From assembly GCA_903923395.1 (NCBI GenBank), contig CAIXXM010000111.1, positions 1 to 64,000 of the forward strand: 64,000 nt of DNA. Reading direction: 5' to 3'. Positions 38,101-47,198 of the stretch are shown here, piece after piece. Position numbers and translations under genes: made by a program. The notes under the pieces are model-generated. The model ran no database searches, was not told the DNA's origin, and was given only the letters and a program-made list of their open reading frames with translations. This DNA comes from an uncultured Acidobacteriia bacterium (GTDB lineage: Bacteria > Acidobacteriota > Terriglobia > Bryobacterales > Bryobacteraceae). Each line of letters opens with the position of its first letter. The first letter of the stretch is position 1.

Positions 38101-38507
38101 CTCGACGCATCATATTTGATGATGGTGGGCGGAAACATGCCGGGCGGCATGGCGCGGAGGGTGGAGTTCGAACTCGATGCGATCTGTGCCAGCGCAAGTT
38201 CCACTTTGGCGATGGGCTGGAAGTAGACGCGGATTACGGAGATGCCGTTATACGACTGCGACTCAATGTGCTCGATGTCATTGACCGAGGTGGTCATCGA
38301 CCGCTCAAAGACGGTTACGACACGCTTTTCCATCTCTTCCGGAGAAAGCCCGGAGTATTGGAAAACCACGCTGACCACGGGGATGTCGATATACGGAAAG
38401 ATATCGACGGGCATCGTATAGATGGACGCCCCGCCGAGCAGGACGATCAGCACCGACATAATGACGAACGTATAAGGCCTGCGAAGGGCTAATCTGACGA
38501 TCCACAT
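35178..38507 (-). CDS. Efflux RND transporter permease (AcrB/HAE-like)
   Basis: MWIVRLALRRPYTFVIMSVLIVLLGGASIYTMPVDIFPYIDIPVVSVVFQYSGLSPEEMEKRVVTVFE; GGLALAVGILVDDATVEIENTHRNM. Confidence 0.95.
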   Translation of the reverse strand: MWIVRLALRRPYTFVIMSVLIVLLGGASIYTMPVDIFPYIDIPVVSVVFQYSGLSPEEMEKRVVTVFERSMTTSVNDIEHIESQSYNGISVIRVYFQPIAKVELALAQIASSSNSTLRAMPPGMFPPTIIKYDASSVPILQLGLGSKTMSEQQLFDYGQNFIRTQLATIQGASVPTPFGGKFRQIMVDLDPPAMYAKGVSATDVSNALNLQNLILPAGTAKIGDRDYQIKMNSSPRILDEMNDMPVKVVNGATVFIRDVAQVRDGATVQSGMVRTNGTKGALLTVLRNGRASTLAIVDEVKKTLPKILAGLPPELEVKQLVDQSVFVRASIEGVLREALIAALLTGLMILLFLGSWRSTIIVCISIPLSILVSLTILSLMGHTINVMTLGGLALAVGILVDDATVEIENTHRNMGMKKPLVRAVLDGAEQIAAPAFVSTLCICIVFVPVLLLTGAAKYLFTPLAEAVVFAMLASYLLSRTLIPNMVHYMLRPEMKLYMMGEHGHSAGGTGIFWKTHYAFNNQFEKLRRFYVSLLEWSLEHRRAVLLGFALFTLGSFGLIFFIGSDFFPNVDSGQLRLHARAATGMRLEETEAIFADIEREIREIIPPAELEAVLDNIGLPNSGFNLAYGDSPTLGASDGEILISLNKEKHAPSDVYTTRIRKRLKEKFPDIVFFFQAANITNQILNFGLPAPIDVQVIGRAADANYALAEELKDQIARIPGAADVHVHQVVDYPEIRVNVDRAKAGQVGLTQRDVSNSMMISLSGSGQTAPNQWVNPQNGVNYNITVQTPQYRMNSMDALMSTPIAPLAGNLSSGSVPGSQTSIGAGPAQNSMNYGNPGAVAPSTQVLANLARTSRGVSPLIVNHYNVQPVFDVYANVDRQDLGSVGAAVDKIVEAARKKLPKGSSMEVRGQVKTMQTSFQRLGLGLIFAIVLVYMLMAVNFQSWVDPFIILMGLPGALAGIVWMLFVTQTTFNVPSLMGAIMCIGVATANSILMVVFANDLRIEGANALDAALEAGGVRIRPVIMTAAAMIIGMLPMALGLGEGGEQNAPLGRAVIGGLLLGTVTTLFVVPLLYSILRKKPPVDHERLLEEEAAQDMTLLYELSEGSH

Positions 38508-38601
38508 GACGGTAGGAGAGCGGTAACTCTAGATTCTAGCGCTGAGGCCATTATGGAATCACAACCACGGGTACGGAGTGAGCCGATATATACTTTTGCC
38601 C

Positions 38602-39528
38602 ATGCGATCCGTTCTTTTGCTGGCAGTTGGCACCGCGATGGTGCTCCAGGCGCAGGAGGTCCAGCGCCCGCGAATCCTGGGCATCCCGCATATTGCCTTC
38701 CGGGTGCACGACATTACTGCCTCCCGGCACTTCTACAAGGATTTCCTTGGATTTTCCGAACCCTTTTCGATCCAGCCGGATGGCAAGTTATCGATGACCT
38801 TCATCAAGATCAATGACCACCAGTACATTGAGCTGGCTCCGGAAACGAAGCCCGGGGAAGCGAGTTTCATCCACCTGGCAGTGCAGACGGATAACGCCGA
38901 ACAGTTCCGTCTTTACCTGAAATCGAAGGGTGTCAAAGCTTCGGATAAGCCGGCAGCCAAGGGTCGCATCCGCAACACCTCGACCAGCGCGACGGACCCC
39001 GACGGAAATGTGATCGATGTCACACAATACGAGCCGGACGGCGAAAGCATGAAGTTTGCGGGCAAAGAGATGCCGGACACCCGGATTTCGCGCCGCATGC
39101 TGCACGTGGGTTTCTATGTTTCGAAGCCCGAGACACTGGCTTACTACCGGGATATCCTGGGCTTCCGTGAATTCTGGCGAGGTTCTGTGGATGGCAAGAC
39201 CGCAAGTTACTCAAACCTTTATGCCCCCGAGGGCGATGAGTATGTGGAATTCATGCTGGGCACGGAACCGCCCACCAAACAGCGCGCCGGTTCCGTCTTT
39301 CATCTTGCGCTGGAAGTTCCAGATATAGAAGCGGCGGTGGCAAAACTCAATGCGAACCCATCCCGGAAAGACTACAAACGTCCTCTTGAAATCAAGACTG
39401 GCCTGAACCATAAGCGCCAATGCAACCTCTATGACCCGGATGGCAACCGTGTGGAGTTGATGGAAGACCATACCGTGGATGGCATGCCTTCCCCGATGTC
39501 CACGGTTCCGCTGTTCCCTGTACCTTGA
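38602..39528 (+). CDS. Secreted protein with two VOC (glyoxalase/dioxygenase-like) domains
   Basis: HIAFRVHDITASRHFYKDFLGFSEPF and MLHVGFYVSKPETLAYYRDILGFREFWRG. Confidence 0.85.
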   Translation: MRSVLLLAVGTAMVLQAQEVQRPRILGIPHIAFRVHDITASRHFYKDFLGFSEPFSIQPDGKLSMTFIKINDHQYIELAPETKPGEASFIHLAVQTDNAEQFRLYLKSKGVKASDKPAAKGRIRNTSTSATDPDGNVIDVTQYEPDGESMKFAGKEMPDTRISRRMLHVGFYVSKPETLAYYRDILGFREFWRGSVDGKTASYSNLYAPEGDEYVEFMLGTEPPTKQRAGSVFHLALEVPDIEAAVAKLNANPSRKDYKRPLEIKTGLNHKRQCNLYDPDGNRVELMEDHTVDGMPSPMSTVPLFPVP

Positions 39529-39620
39529 GCGTCAGGCAGGAAGTGAGATCCTCTCGATGATGTTACTTTCGTTGCCAGTGAACTTCTTAGTCAGATTTTT
39601 CAACTTACGCGATTAGTATA

Positions 39621-42600
39621 GTGGTGGAGGCTCAGCAGTTGGCCAACAAATTCCCCGCCGGGCTCAACAGCACCTGGAGAATCAGCATCCTTGTGCCGTT
39701 CACCTTGTTGGTTGCTCTGGCAGGGTGGGTCTATTCCTCGGAACATCACCGCACCTTTGAAGAGGAATTGCGCTTAAGGCTCCGCGAGGCTGCGGAGATG
39801 AAAGCAAGAGGGATTTCGGCCTGGTTGCGGGAGCGTCTGGCGGATGCGCGCGTTTCCGCCGTCGATGTGGCGTTGCTGCCTTCCGTACGGCGTTTGGTGA
39901 CAGGCACGGGGTCGAGGGAAGACTCTAAGGACGCGCTCCTGTGGCTCGAAACCATCCGGACCCAGTATCGCTATGAGAACGTCGCGCTCTTCCGCAATGA
40001 TGGCGTGGCACTGCTCACGGCGGGAGAAAATCCCGGCGGTGGACCCTATTGCACCACGGTGGAGACGTTAACTTCCGAGGAGTTCTCCACGCCCCGCCTT
40101 AGCGGACCAGCGCGGGCAGGGGGCAATGGCCAGCCCTGTCTGAGTATTACGATCGCGATTCCTTCGCCCTCCGGCGCAAGGTTCGCCAACCTGGTTCTGG
40201 GGATTGATCCGGAGCATGACCTTTATCCGGCTTTGCGGCAGTGGCCGGGTTCGGGGAGTTCCGGAGATATCTTCCTGCTGCGAAAGAACGGCAGTGATGT
40301 TGAATTCCTGAATGAGACGCATTTGGCGGGCAAGTCTGTCCTGTTCCGGAAACGGCCCCTCTCTGAATCCAGTTTGCCTGCGGCCAAGGCAGTGCTCGGT
40401 GCCACGGTTGCGGATGGTGTTGACTTCCGGGGTGTCCCGGTTCATGCGGCTGCCGTTGCCGTCCCCGGTACGGACTGGTTTGTTTTGGCGAAGGTTGACG
40501 GGGAAGAAGCTTTCGCACCCTTGCGGCGCGAAGATATTTTCGAAGTTGCTTTCCTCGGTACGGTGGTGCTGCTGATCTTTCTCGCGGGCGGGTTGCTCGA
40601 GTACAGACACCGGGAGCGGCAACTCGCGGAAAAGCAGATCCAGGACGCCGAGCGGCTTGCCCTGCTGGGCAGTTATGACTTCCTTTCCAGATTTGCCAAT
40701 GACGCCATTCTCGTCTGGCAGGACCAGGGTTTGATTCTGGAAGCGAATGAACGTGCCCGGCAGATGTTTGGCTTCGAAGAAGCGGAGATGACTGGGCGGC
40801 TGGTTTCAGAACTCGCCTTAAACCAGCCGCCGGAGTCCTTTGAGAACAGTGCCGTCTTTGAAACCACTTATCACCGGGCCGATGGCACGGCGTTCCCCGC
40901 GGAAGTTAGTCTCCGCCGCACGGAAGTCTCCGGCAAGGTTCTCTACCAGAGCATCATCCGCGATATTTCCGAGCGCAGACAGGCCGAGCGACAGATCCAC
41001 CGTTTGAACCGTCTTTACGCGGTCTTTAGCGCCTGCAGTTCCGCAAGTTGCCGGATGAGAAATGAAGATGATCTCTTCCGTGAAGTCTGCAGGGTCGTGG
41101 TGGAGTGCGGCGGTTTTCCTTTGGGTTGGGTGGGCCGGTTGGATTCGCTCAGTCTTCGCGTTTTTCCCGTCGCGGTTGCTGGTTCGAAGTCGTCATACAT
41201 GACTGGCGTGACCATCGCGGTGGATTCCAGCCCCTGGGGGTCAGGCCCGACAGGTTTGTGTGTCCGTGAAGGCCGGCCTGTTGCCTGCACGGACTTTGAG
41301 ACAGATCCGATGATGCTCCCCTGGAGGGAGCGCGCCCGCAAGGAAGGACTGCGATCCTCCATTTCCGTGCCACTGGTGCGGCGCGGCCGGACGGGGTTCG
41401 TCCTGGGAATGTATTCCTCTGAGCCATTTTTCTTTACCGGCGAAGAAATATCCCTGGTGGATGAGGTGGCCGACATTGTTTCCTTCGCCTTGGATCGAAT
41501 GAGCCTGGAGGCTGAACGCGATCAGGAGGAATTGCAGCGGAAGGTCACGCAGGAGCGTCTGGAACTTGCACTGGATGCCGCTTCGGAGGGCTTTTGTGAC
41601 CTGCGCCTGGATGGCACCGGGTCTTATGCCAGCCCACGCTTTTTCAGTATGTTGGGCTACGAGCCGAATGAGTGCAGAATCACTCCGGAGTTTCTCATCC
41701 GAATCACGCACCCGGACGATCGTCCGCTGTTCCAACTGAAGTTTGGGGCCATTCTCGACGGTACGGTTTCGGAAAGCTCCGCTGAATTCCGGGCGGCGAA
41801 GAAAGATGGTTCGTATATCTGGGTGCAGGGGCGAACCAAGACCGTGAGCAGGGATGATACGGGCAAGCCTACGCGAATTGTTAACACCAGAGCGGAGATT
41901 AGTTCCAGAAAGCTGCTCGAGCAGGAATTCCTGCAGGCGCAAAAGATGGAATCCATCGGGCGCATGGCTGGCGGCGTGGCGCATGATTTCAATAATCACC
42001 TGACTGTGATCAACGGGTATTCGAGCATGGTGCTGCGCCGCCTGCCCGCCGACAGTCCTCTGGCGAGACCTTTGCGTGAAATTCAAAATGCCGGCGAGCG
42101 TGCCGCGGGTCTAACCCGCCAGTTACTCGCTTTCAGCAGAAAGGACGTGGAACACAAAGAGCCCTTGAACGTGAATGAGGTCATTCAGACCCTGCAGAAA
42201 ATGTTCCTCCATTTGATGGGCGAACATATCCAACTGGACTTGCACCTCGATTCCGCTGCGCCTGCGGTGCTGGCGGATAAGATCCGGATTGAGCAGATCG
42301 TGATGAACCTTGTTGTCAACGCCCGTGACTCGATTCATGATCACGGCCGTGTTGCGGTAAGAACAGAAAATGTCTATCTGGACCCGTTAACGCGGCCGGA
42401 CAAAGCGGGGCGCTATCTGCTGCTGACCGTGCAGGATACTGGTTGTGGCATGGCTCCGGGAGTGAAAGAAAAGATCTTCGAACCTTTCTTTACCACCAAA
42501 GACAAATTCCGCGGCACGGGGTTGGGACTCAGTACGGTTTACGGCATCGTGCAGGATTGTGGCGGTTGGATCGAAGTGCAAAGTGCGCCGGGACAGGGGT

Positions 42601-43064
42601 CGGCGTTTCAGATCTATCTGCCCGCGTTTTCAGATTGTCTTGCCAAAGGACCCGAGACGAAGGCTGAGGCCGGTCTGGCCTATGGCGCCGGCACGATACT
42701 GATTGTGGAGGATCAACCGGGAGTCCGTGAGATGGCCGTGGAGTTCGTCGGGCAACTCGGTTACAAAGTGCTTTCCGCGCCGGATGCGGAAAAGGCAATT
42801 CAAGTTTCCAGAGAATATCCCGATAAGATCGACGCGGTGATAAGTGACGTGGTTATGCCGGGCATGAATGGTCCGGAGATGGTGCATGAGATCCTGCAGC
42901 GAAGGCCGGGGATGAAGGTCCTGTATGTTTCCGGTTATGCTGGGGATACATTCCGGCTGGCCCGGTTGAAGGATTCGGGTGCGGTGTTTCTTCCCAAGCC
43001 TTATACGCCAGATATACTTTCGCGGGCTGTCAGGGCACTACTTCAACCTCAAGGAAAATCCTAA
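39621..43064 (+). CDS. Hybrid sensor histidine kinase (extracellular sensor, PAS, GAF, PAS, HisKA, HATPase, C-terminal receiver)
   Basis: [52 protein letters not shown]; receiver [23 protein letters not shown]...[18 protein letters not shown]. Confidence 0.92.
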   Translation: MVEAQQLANKFPAGLNSTWRISILVPFTLLVALAGWVYSSEHHRTFEEELRLRLREAAEMKARGISAWLRERLADARVSAVDVALLPSVRRLVTGTGSREDSKDALLWLETIRTQYRYENVALFRNDGVALLTAGENPGGGPYCTTVETLTSEEFSTPRLSGPARAGGNGQPCLSITIAIPSPSGARFANLVLGIDPEHDLYPALRQWPGSGSSGDIFLLRKNGSDVEFLNETHLAGKSVLFRKRPLSESSLPAAKAVLGATVADGVDFRGVPVHAAAVAVPGTDWFVLAKVDGEEAFAPLRREDIFEVAFLGTVVLLIFLAGGLLEYRHRERQLAEKQIQDAERLALLGSYDFLSRFANDAILVWQDQGLILEANERARQMFGFEEAEMTGRLVSELALNQPPESFENSAVFETTYHRADGTAFPAEVSLRRTEVSGKVLYQSIIRDISERRQAERQIHRLNRLYAVFSACSSASCRMRNEDDLFREVCRVVVECGGFPLGWVGRLDSLSLRVFPVAVAGSKSSYMTGVTIAVDSSPWGSGPTGLCVREGRPVACTDFETDPMMLPWRERARKEGLRSSISVPLVRRGRTGFVLGMYSSEPFFFTGEEISLVDEVADIVSFALDRMSLEAERDQEELQRKVTQERLELALDAASEGFCDLRLDGTGSYASPRFFSMLGYEPNECRITPEFLIRITHPDDRPLFQLKFGAILDGTVSESSAEFRAAKKDGSYIWVQGRTKTVSRDDTGKPTRIVNTRAEISSRKLLEQEFLQAQKMESIGRMAGGVAHDFNNHLTVINGYSSMVLRRLPADSPLARPLREIQNAGERAAGLTRQLLAFSRKDVEHKEPLNVNEVIQTLQKMFLHLMGEHIQLDLHLDSAAPAVLADKIRIEQIVMNLVVNARDSIHDHGRVAVRTENVYLDPLTRPDKAGRYLLLTVQDTGCGMAPGVKEKIFEPFFTTKDKFRGTGLGLSTVYGIVQDCGGWIEVQSAPGQGSAFQIYLPAFSDCLAKGPETKAEAGLAYGAGTILIVEDQPGVREMAVEFVGQLGYKVLSAPDAEKAIQVSREYPDKIDAVISDVVMPGMNGPEMVHEILQRRPGMKVLYVSGYAGDTFRLARLKDSGAVFLPKPYTPDILSRAVRALLQPQGKS

Positions 43065-43157
43065 GTATGATTCTTTTGAGTCCTGTGTATTGGGCTTCTA
43101 TTCTGGGTTCAGACAGGCTAGGATTGGACCAGTGGTTCATACGGTCGAGGTTTCCTG

Positions 43158-44363
43158 TTGCCTCCTGAAAGAAGTGTCGCCTTGCCCAAGCTCCTCGTCG
43201 TGGATGATGACCCAGCAGTTGCGGAACTGATCCGCTTGACGGCTTGTGACGCTGGTTTCGACGCCTCTTCCAGCATTGGCAATCTGGACCTCCATAGTGC
43301 TTTGGCAAAGCCCCCGGATTTGCTGGTGATTGATCTCCAGATGCCGGGCCGGGACGGCGTGGAACTCATTCGGGATCTTTCCTCCGCTGGATCTCAATCC
43401 GCCGTGTTTCTGGTCAGCGGACTTGGTGACCGGATGCTCTCCACAGCGGTGGAACTCGCGGAAGCCAAGGGACTGCGTGTGCTGGGTTCTCTCGGAAAGC
43501 CTTTCTCAGACGATGAGCTCTTCTCTTCGCTCAGCAAAGCCCGCAGTGCTTTCGGTGCCGCGGTGGAACCGGCCATGGCGGAGAAATTCTTTGTCTTCAC
43601 AAGGGAGGAATTGGAAGCAGCCCTGGATCTGGGACAGATTGAGGTTTGGTACCAGCCCATCGTCACGGTTTCGAACGGGCGTCAGGTCAGCGCGGAGGCA
43701 CTCTCCCGCTGGCATCACCCGGAGTTGGGCCTGTTGCCGCCCTCTGCTTTTATCCCGCTGATGCAGAGCTATGGTTTGTTGGGCCGGATGAATTGGATGG
43801 TGCTGGAGACAGTCTTGCGGGATATGAAGGCCTTCCCGCGGCGTCCCGTTCCGATTTCCGTCAACTTCAACGCCTGCGATCTGACCGATGTCACGATGCC
43901 GGACCGGCTCGCACGGGCAGTGCACGATGCAGGACTCCCGCTGGACTGTATCAAGGTGGAGCTTACCGAGGGCAATATGATCGAGGATCTCCCCAGTGCT
44001 CTTGACACGATGATGCGGCTCAGAATGAAGGGAATCAAACTGCTTCTGGATGACTTTGGCACGGGTTATTCCGCCATGGAAAAGCTCCGCCGCCTGCCGC
44101 TCAGCGCCCTGAAGATCGACCGTTCTTTTCTGCCCTTGCAACCGCGGCCGGAAGATGAAGTGCTGCTCGAAAGCCTGGTCAGTCTGGCGCACCAGATGGG
44201 ACTGCCCGCGATTGCGGAAGGCGTGGAGACCAGGGCTCAGTTGGAATTACTCCAGCGCCTCGGTTGTGATGAAGCGCAAGGTTACTATCTGGCGATGCCG
44301 ATGCCGATCAGCCAGTTCCGATGTTGGACGGAAGGTTTTCCCGCAGTTGCCGCAGCCTGCTGA
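43158..44363 (+). CDS. Response regulator with REC and EAL (c-di-GMP phosphodiesterase) domains
   Basis: KLLVVDDDPAVAELIR...LLVIDLQMPGRDGVELI; SAEALSRWHHPELGLLPPSAFIPL; VELTEGNMIED; LDDFGTGYSAMEKLRRLPLSALKIDRSF; AEGVETRAQLELL. Confidence 0.92.
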   Translation: MPPERSVALPKLLVVDDDPAVAELIRLTACDAGFDASSSIGNLDLHSALAKPPDLLVIDLQMPGRDGVELIRDLSSAGSQSAVFLVSGLGDRMLSTAVELAEAKGLRVLGSLGKPFSDDELFSSLSKARSAFGAAVEPAMAEKFFVFTREELEAALDLGQIEVWYQPIVTVSNGRQVSAEALSRWHHPELGLLPPSAFIPLMQSYGLLGRMNWMVLETVLRDMKAFPRRPVPISVNFNACDLTDVTMPDRLARAVHDAGLPLDCIKVELTEGNMIEDLPSALDTMMRLRMKGIKLLLDDFGTGYSAMEKLRRLPLSALKIDRSFLPLQPRPEDEVLLESLVSLAHQMGLPAIAEGVETRAQLELLQRLGCDEAQGYYLAMPMPISQFRCWTEGFPAVAAAC

Positions 44364-44366
44364 ATA

Positions 44367-44918
44367 CTACTGCTTCGCAGCCACCGTGGTTTCTTTCGCA
44401 AGAGCTTCGCGGTATTGTTTCTCCAGACCCATCACGTCGAACGATTCCGGTAAACGCCCCTGTGTCTGGTAAGCCTTGGCGGTGCGATACTCCTCCAGCA
44501 AGGCCGATGACTCTCGGGCATCTCCATTCGCATGCACGCTTTCATGGACCAGCACTCCAGCCACAACCAGTGCGATCCACGGCGATTGCGCGAAAGAGTT
44601 TTCAAACACCGGGTGTGTATCCAGATTGATGTAGATTGGCCATTTAGGTGTGAGGCAGAAGGCGAACGCATGCACCGCGCGTTCCCTGAGATATCCGTCG
44701 GCGGCGATGTTGGGATGATCTTTGAGAAACAAGGCCAGGTTGCGGATCACCACCAAGTGTTCCGCGTCACACGGGAAACGGCGTTCTTTTGGGAGTTGTT
44801 TCCATGCTGCCTGAATGACTGGGACGTCCGTGCAGGTGTCTGTTGCTGCCAAATCTTTCGCGCAGAATCCATAAGTTGCCAGCAATGCCAGCGGGAGAAG
44901 CCAAGTGATTCCGTTCAT
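44367..44918 (-). CDS. Secreted hypothetical protein with putative zinc-metallopeptidase HExxH motif
   Basis: MNGITWLLPLALLATYGFCAKDLAATDTC; VLVHESVHANGDARESSALLEEYRTAKAY. Confidence 0.7.
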   Translation of the reverse strand: MNGITWLLPLALLATYGFCAKDLAATDTCTDVPVIQAAWKQLPKERRFPCDAEHLVVIRNLALFLKDHPNIAADGYLRERAVHAFAFCLTPKWPIYINLDTHPVFENSFAQSPWIALVVAGVLVHESVHANGDARESSALLEEYRTAKAYQTQGRLPESFDVMGLEKQYREALAKETTVAAKQ

Positions 44919-45062
44919 GAGCGGAAGCTTGGCGTGGAACCGGGGAGCCGGTCCATATTCCGGAAAGAGTCTCTACCTATCCATCTAAAGAACTGTTTCC
45001 ATGGGACTTAGCGACTCAGGTAACCCGCCGGAGCGCCATGTTAAACTCGGACTCACCCCGTC

Positions 45063-47150
45063 ATGCCTGACCGCATTGTCCGATTTGGACTCTTCGAAGC
45101 AGATCTGGAAACTGGAGAACTCCGAAAGGCCGGCTTGCGGCTGAAGATTCAGGACCAGCCCATGTTAGTCCTGACCGTGTTACTGGAGAATCCCGGGCGG
45201 ATTGTTACCCGTGAGGAACTCCAGCAGCGCCTTTGGCCGGACACCGCATTTATCGATTCCGAGCACGGTCTCAACATGGCCGTGAAGAAACTCCGCGCTG
45301 CCTTGAATGATTCCGCCGATACGCCGCGCTATGTGGAGACGGTTGCGCGGAAGGGCTACCGGTTTATTGCGCCGTTGATTCCGCAGGAAACGGCAACGGT
45401 GGTGCCTGTCACGGCGGAAACGCCTGTGGAGTCTGCTTCGCCTGCACCTCCAGCCCCGCGGCGGCGTTTCCTCTGGATCGCCGCGGCATTGCCCGCCGTT
45501 GGGGTCTTGGCTCTGGCCGGTTGGCGCCTGCGGCATCTGCCAACCCCTGTTGTCACACCGTTGATTTCCGTCGCCGGGGCTCCCAGAGATCCAGTGTTTT
45601 CGCTCCCCGGGACGGAAGTGGCATACACGCTGGAGGAATCACCGGGGCTCACCCGCATTTACGTTAAGGCACTTGGGATCGCCCCGCCGCGGCGTCTGAC
45701 GGATTCCACGGAGCGGCTGTCGGAAACCAGCGCGCAATGGATTCCAGACGGCTCCGGGATTTCGTTTCTGCGTGCCAATCCTGAGCGGGGACGGTCCCTG
45801 TTTATGGTGCCGGTCACCGGGGGAACACCGCGCAAACTGGCTGACCTGGGAACCTGTCTTGGATACCACTGGTCCCCGGACGCCACACAACTGGTTCTCT
45901 CAATCACCGGCCCCGAAGGCGACGCGGAACTCTACGTCCAAGACCGCAAGACTGGCGCGCGCCGGATGCTGATGCAGCCTGGTGCGGGCGGTGTTTTGCC
46001 GCGCTTCTCGCCCGATGGCAGGACGATCGCTTTCAGCCGGAACCGCTCGGGGCACGTCTCGCTGATGACGGTCCCGGTCAGCGGCGGGGTCCCGCGCACG
46101 ATCAACCCGGAGAACCTTCAAGTCAGCAGGTTCGAATGGACACCGGATGGCCGTGGAATTATCTTTGCTGCGGCGGGCGAACAGCCCTTCGTTTCGCTCT
46201 ACCGCATCAGTGCGGATGGTGGCAAGCCGCCGGTTCTTTTGGGGATCGGGCAGGGCGCGGCCGTGGGCCAACTCGCGATCTCCTCTTCCGGCAACCGGCT
46301 TCTGTATTCGGTGCCTGCACTCCGCAACACGATTTGGCGTTACATGCTGGGTACGGACCACAAACCCTCTGATCCGGTTGCGGTGGCGCGGTCCCCCCGC
46401 TTGCAGATTTCCCCGGATTTCTCTCCCGATGGCAGGAGGATTACCTTCGCCTCAGACCGCGGCGGCACCTTCCAGATCTATGTCGCGGACCGCAACGGAG
46501 GCAACCCGGTTCAACTTACCGCGCTAAAGTCTGGCGACGCCGGTTCCCCCCGCTGGTCTCCAGATGGCAAAAAGATAGCTTTCGATGGCGTGGAGGGCGG
46601 CCACAAGAGTATCTATGTGGTTGATGCGGAGGGTGGGGAACCCAAGCCGGTAGTTACCGGGGAAGTTGACGCGATGATGCCGCAATGGGCTCCCGATGGA
46701 AATTGGATCTATTACACGCGAAGTGATTTGAAGCGCAACACGGATATCTGGAAATCACCTGCAGACGGTGGTCCTGCTGTGCGGGTAACTCATGGCGGCT
46801 GGTTTGGTGTGCTGGTTTCTCCAGACGGCAAGACGCTCTATCTTGGCAGGCAGCGGCAGGAGGGCATTATGGAATATCCGCTGCCAGATGGTCCGGTGAG
46901 GAAACTGGAACTGTCTGGCGGGGCGGACCTGAGGTGGACTGCGATGGGGCGGAGCGGTTTGTATTATGTTGCCTCGCTGCGCCGGTTGATGTATTACAGC
47001 TTCAGCAGCGGCCAGCTGAGTGAGGTCGCCGTATTACCCGGGCCGCGGCAACCTCCAGCCATGGCTTTGTCAGCGGATGAGAAAGAACTTATGGTCTCAC
47101 TTGATGACGGGCGTCTCTTTACTTTGATGTTAGTGGATAACTTCCGCTGA
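45063..47150 (+). CDS. CadC-like winged-helix DNA-binding protein with TM and TolB/PD40 beta-propeller
   Basis: GELRKAGLRLKIQDQPMLVLTVLLENPGRIVTREELQQRLWPDTAFIDSEHGLNMAVKKLRAAL; repeated SPDGRTIAF / SPDGRRITFASDRGG / SPDGKKIAFDG. Confidence 0.9.
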   Translation: MPDRIVRFGLFEADLETGELRKAGLRLKIQDQPMLVLTVLLENPGRIVTREELQQRLWPDTAFIDSEHGLNMAVKKLRAALNDSADTPRYVETVARKGYRFIAPLIPQETATVVPVTAETPVESASPAPPAPRRRFLWIAAALPAVGVLALAGWRLRHLPTPVVTPLISVAGAPRDPVFSLPGTEVAYTLEESPGLTRIYVKALGIAPPRRLTDSTERLSETSAQWIPDGSGISFLRANPERGRSLFMVPVTGGTPRKLADLGTCLGYHWSPDATQLVLSITGPEGDAELYVQDRKTGARRMLMQPGAGGVLPRFSPDGRTIAFSRNRSGHVSLMTVPVSGGVPRTINPENLQVSRFEWTPDGRGIIFAAAGEQPFVSLYRISADGGKPPVLLGIGQGAAVGQLAISSSGNRLLYSVPALRNTIWRYMLGTDHKPSDPVAVARSPRLQISPDFSPDGRRITFASDRGGTFQIYVADRNGGNPVQLTALKSGDAGSPRWSPDGKKIAFDGVEGGHKSIYVVDAEGGEPKPVVTGEVDAMMPQWAPDGNWIYYTRSDLKRNTDIWKSPADGGPAVRVTHGGWFGVLVSPDGKTLYLGRQRQEGIMEYPLPDGPVRKLELSGGADLRWTAMGRSGLYYVASLRRLMYYSFSSGQLSEVAVLPGPRQPPAMALSADEKELMVSLDDGRLFTLMLVDNFR

Positions 47151-47198
47151 GAAATCTTCCTTGACACTGACTGGGAACTGAAGATATCATCAGCGCTC

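Noticed and set aside
36888-38492. 534-aa plus-strand ORF antisense to the RND permease
   Set aside because: Composition (H, D, R, G, Q rich) is typical of antisense translation of a conserved membrane protein; the permease on the minus strand fully explains the region.
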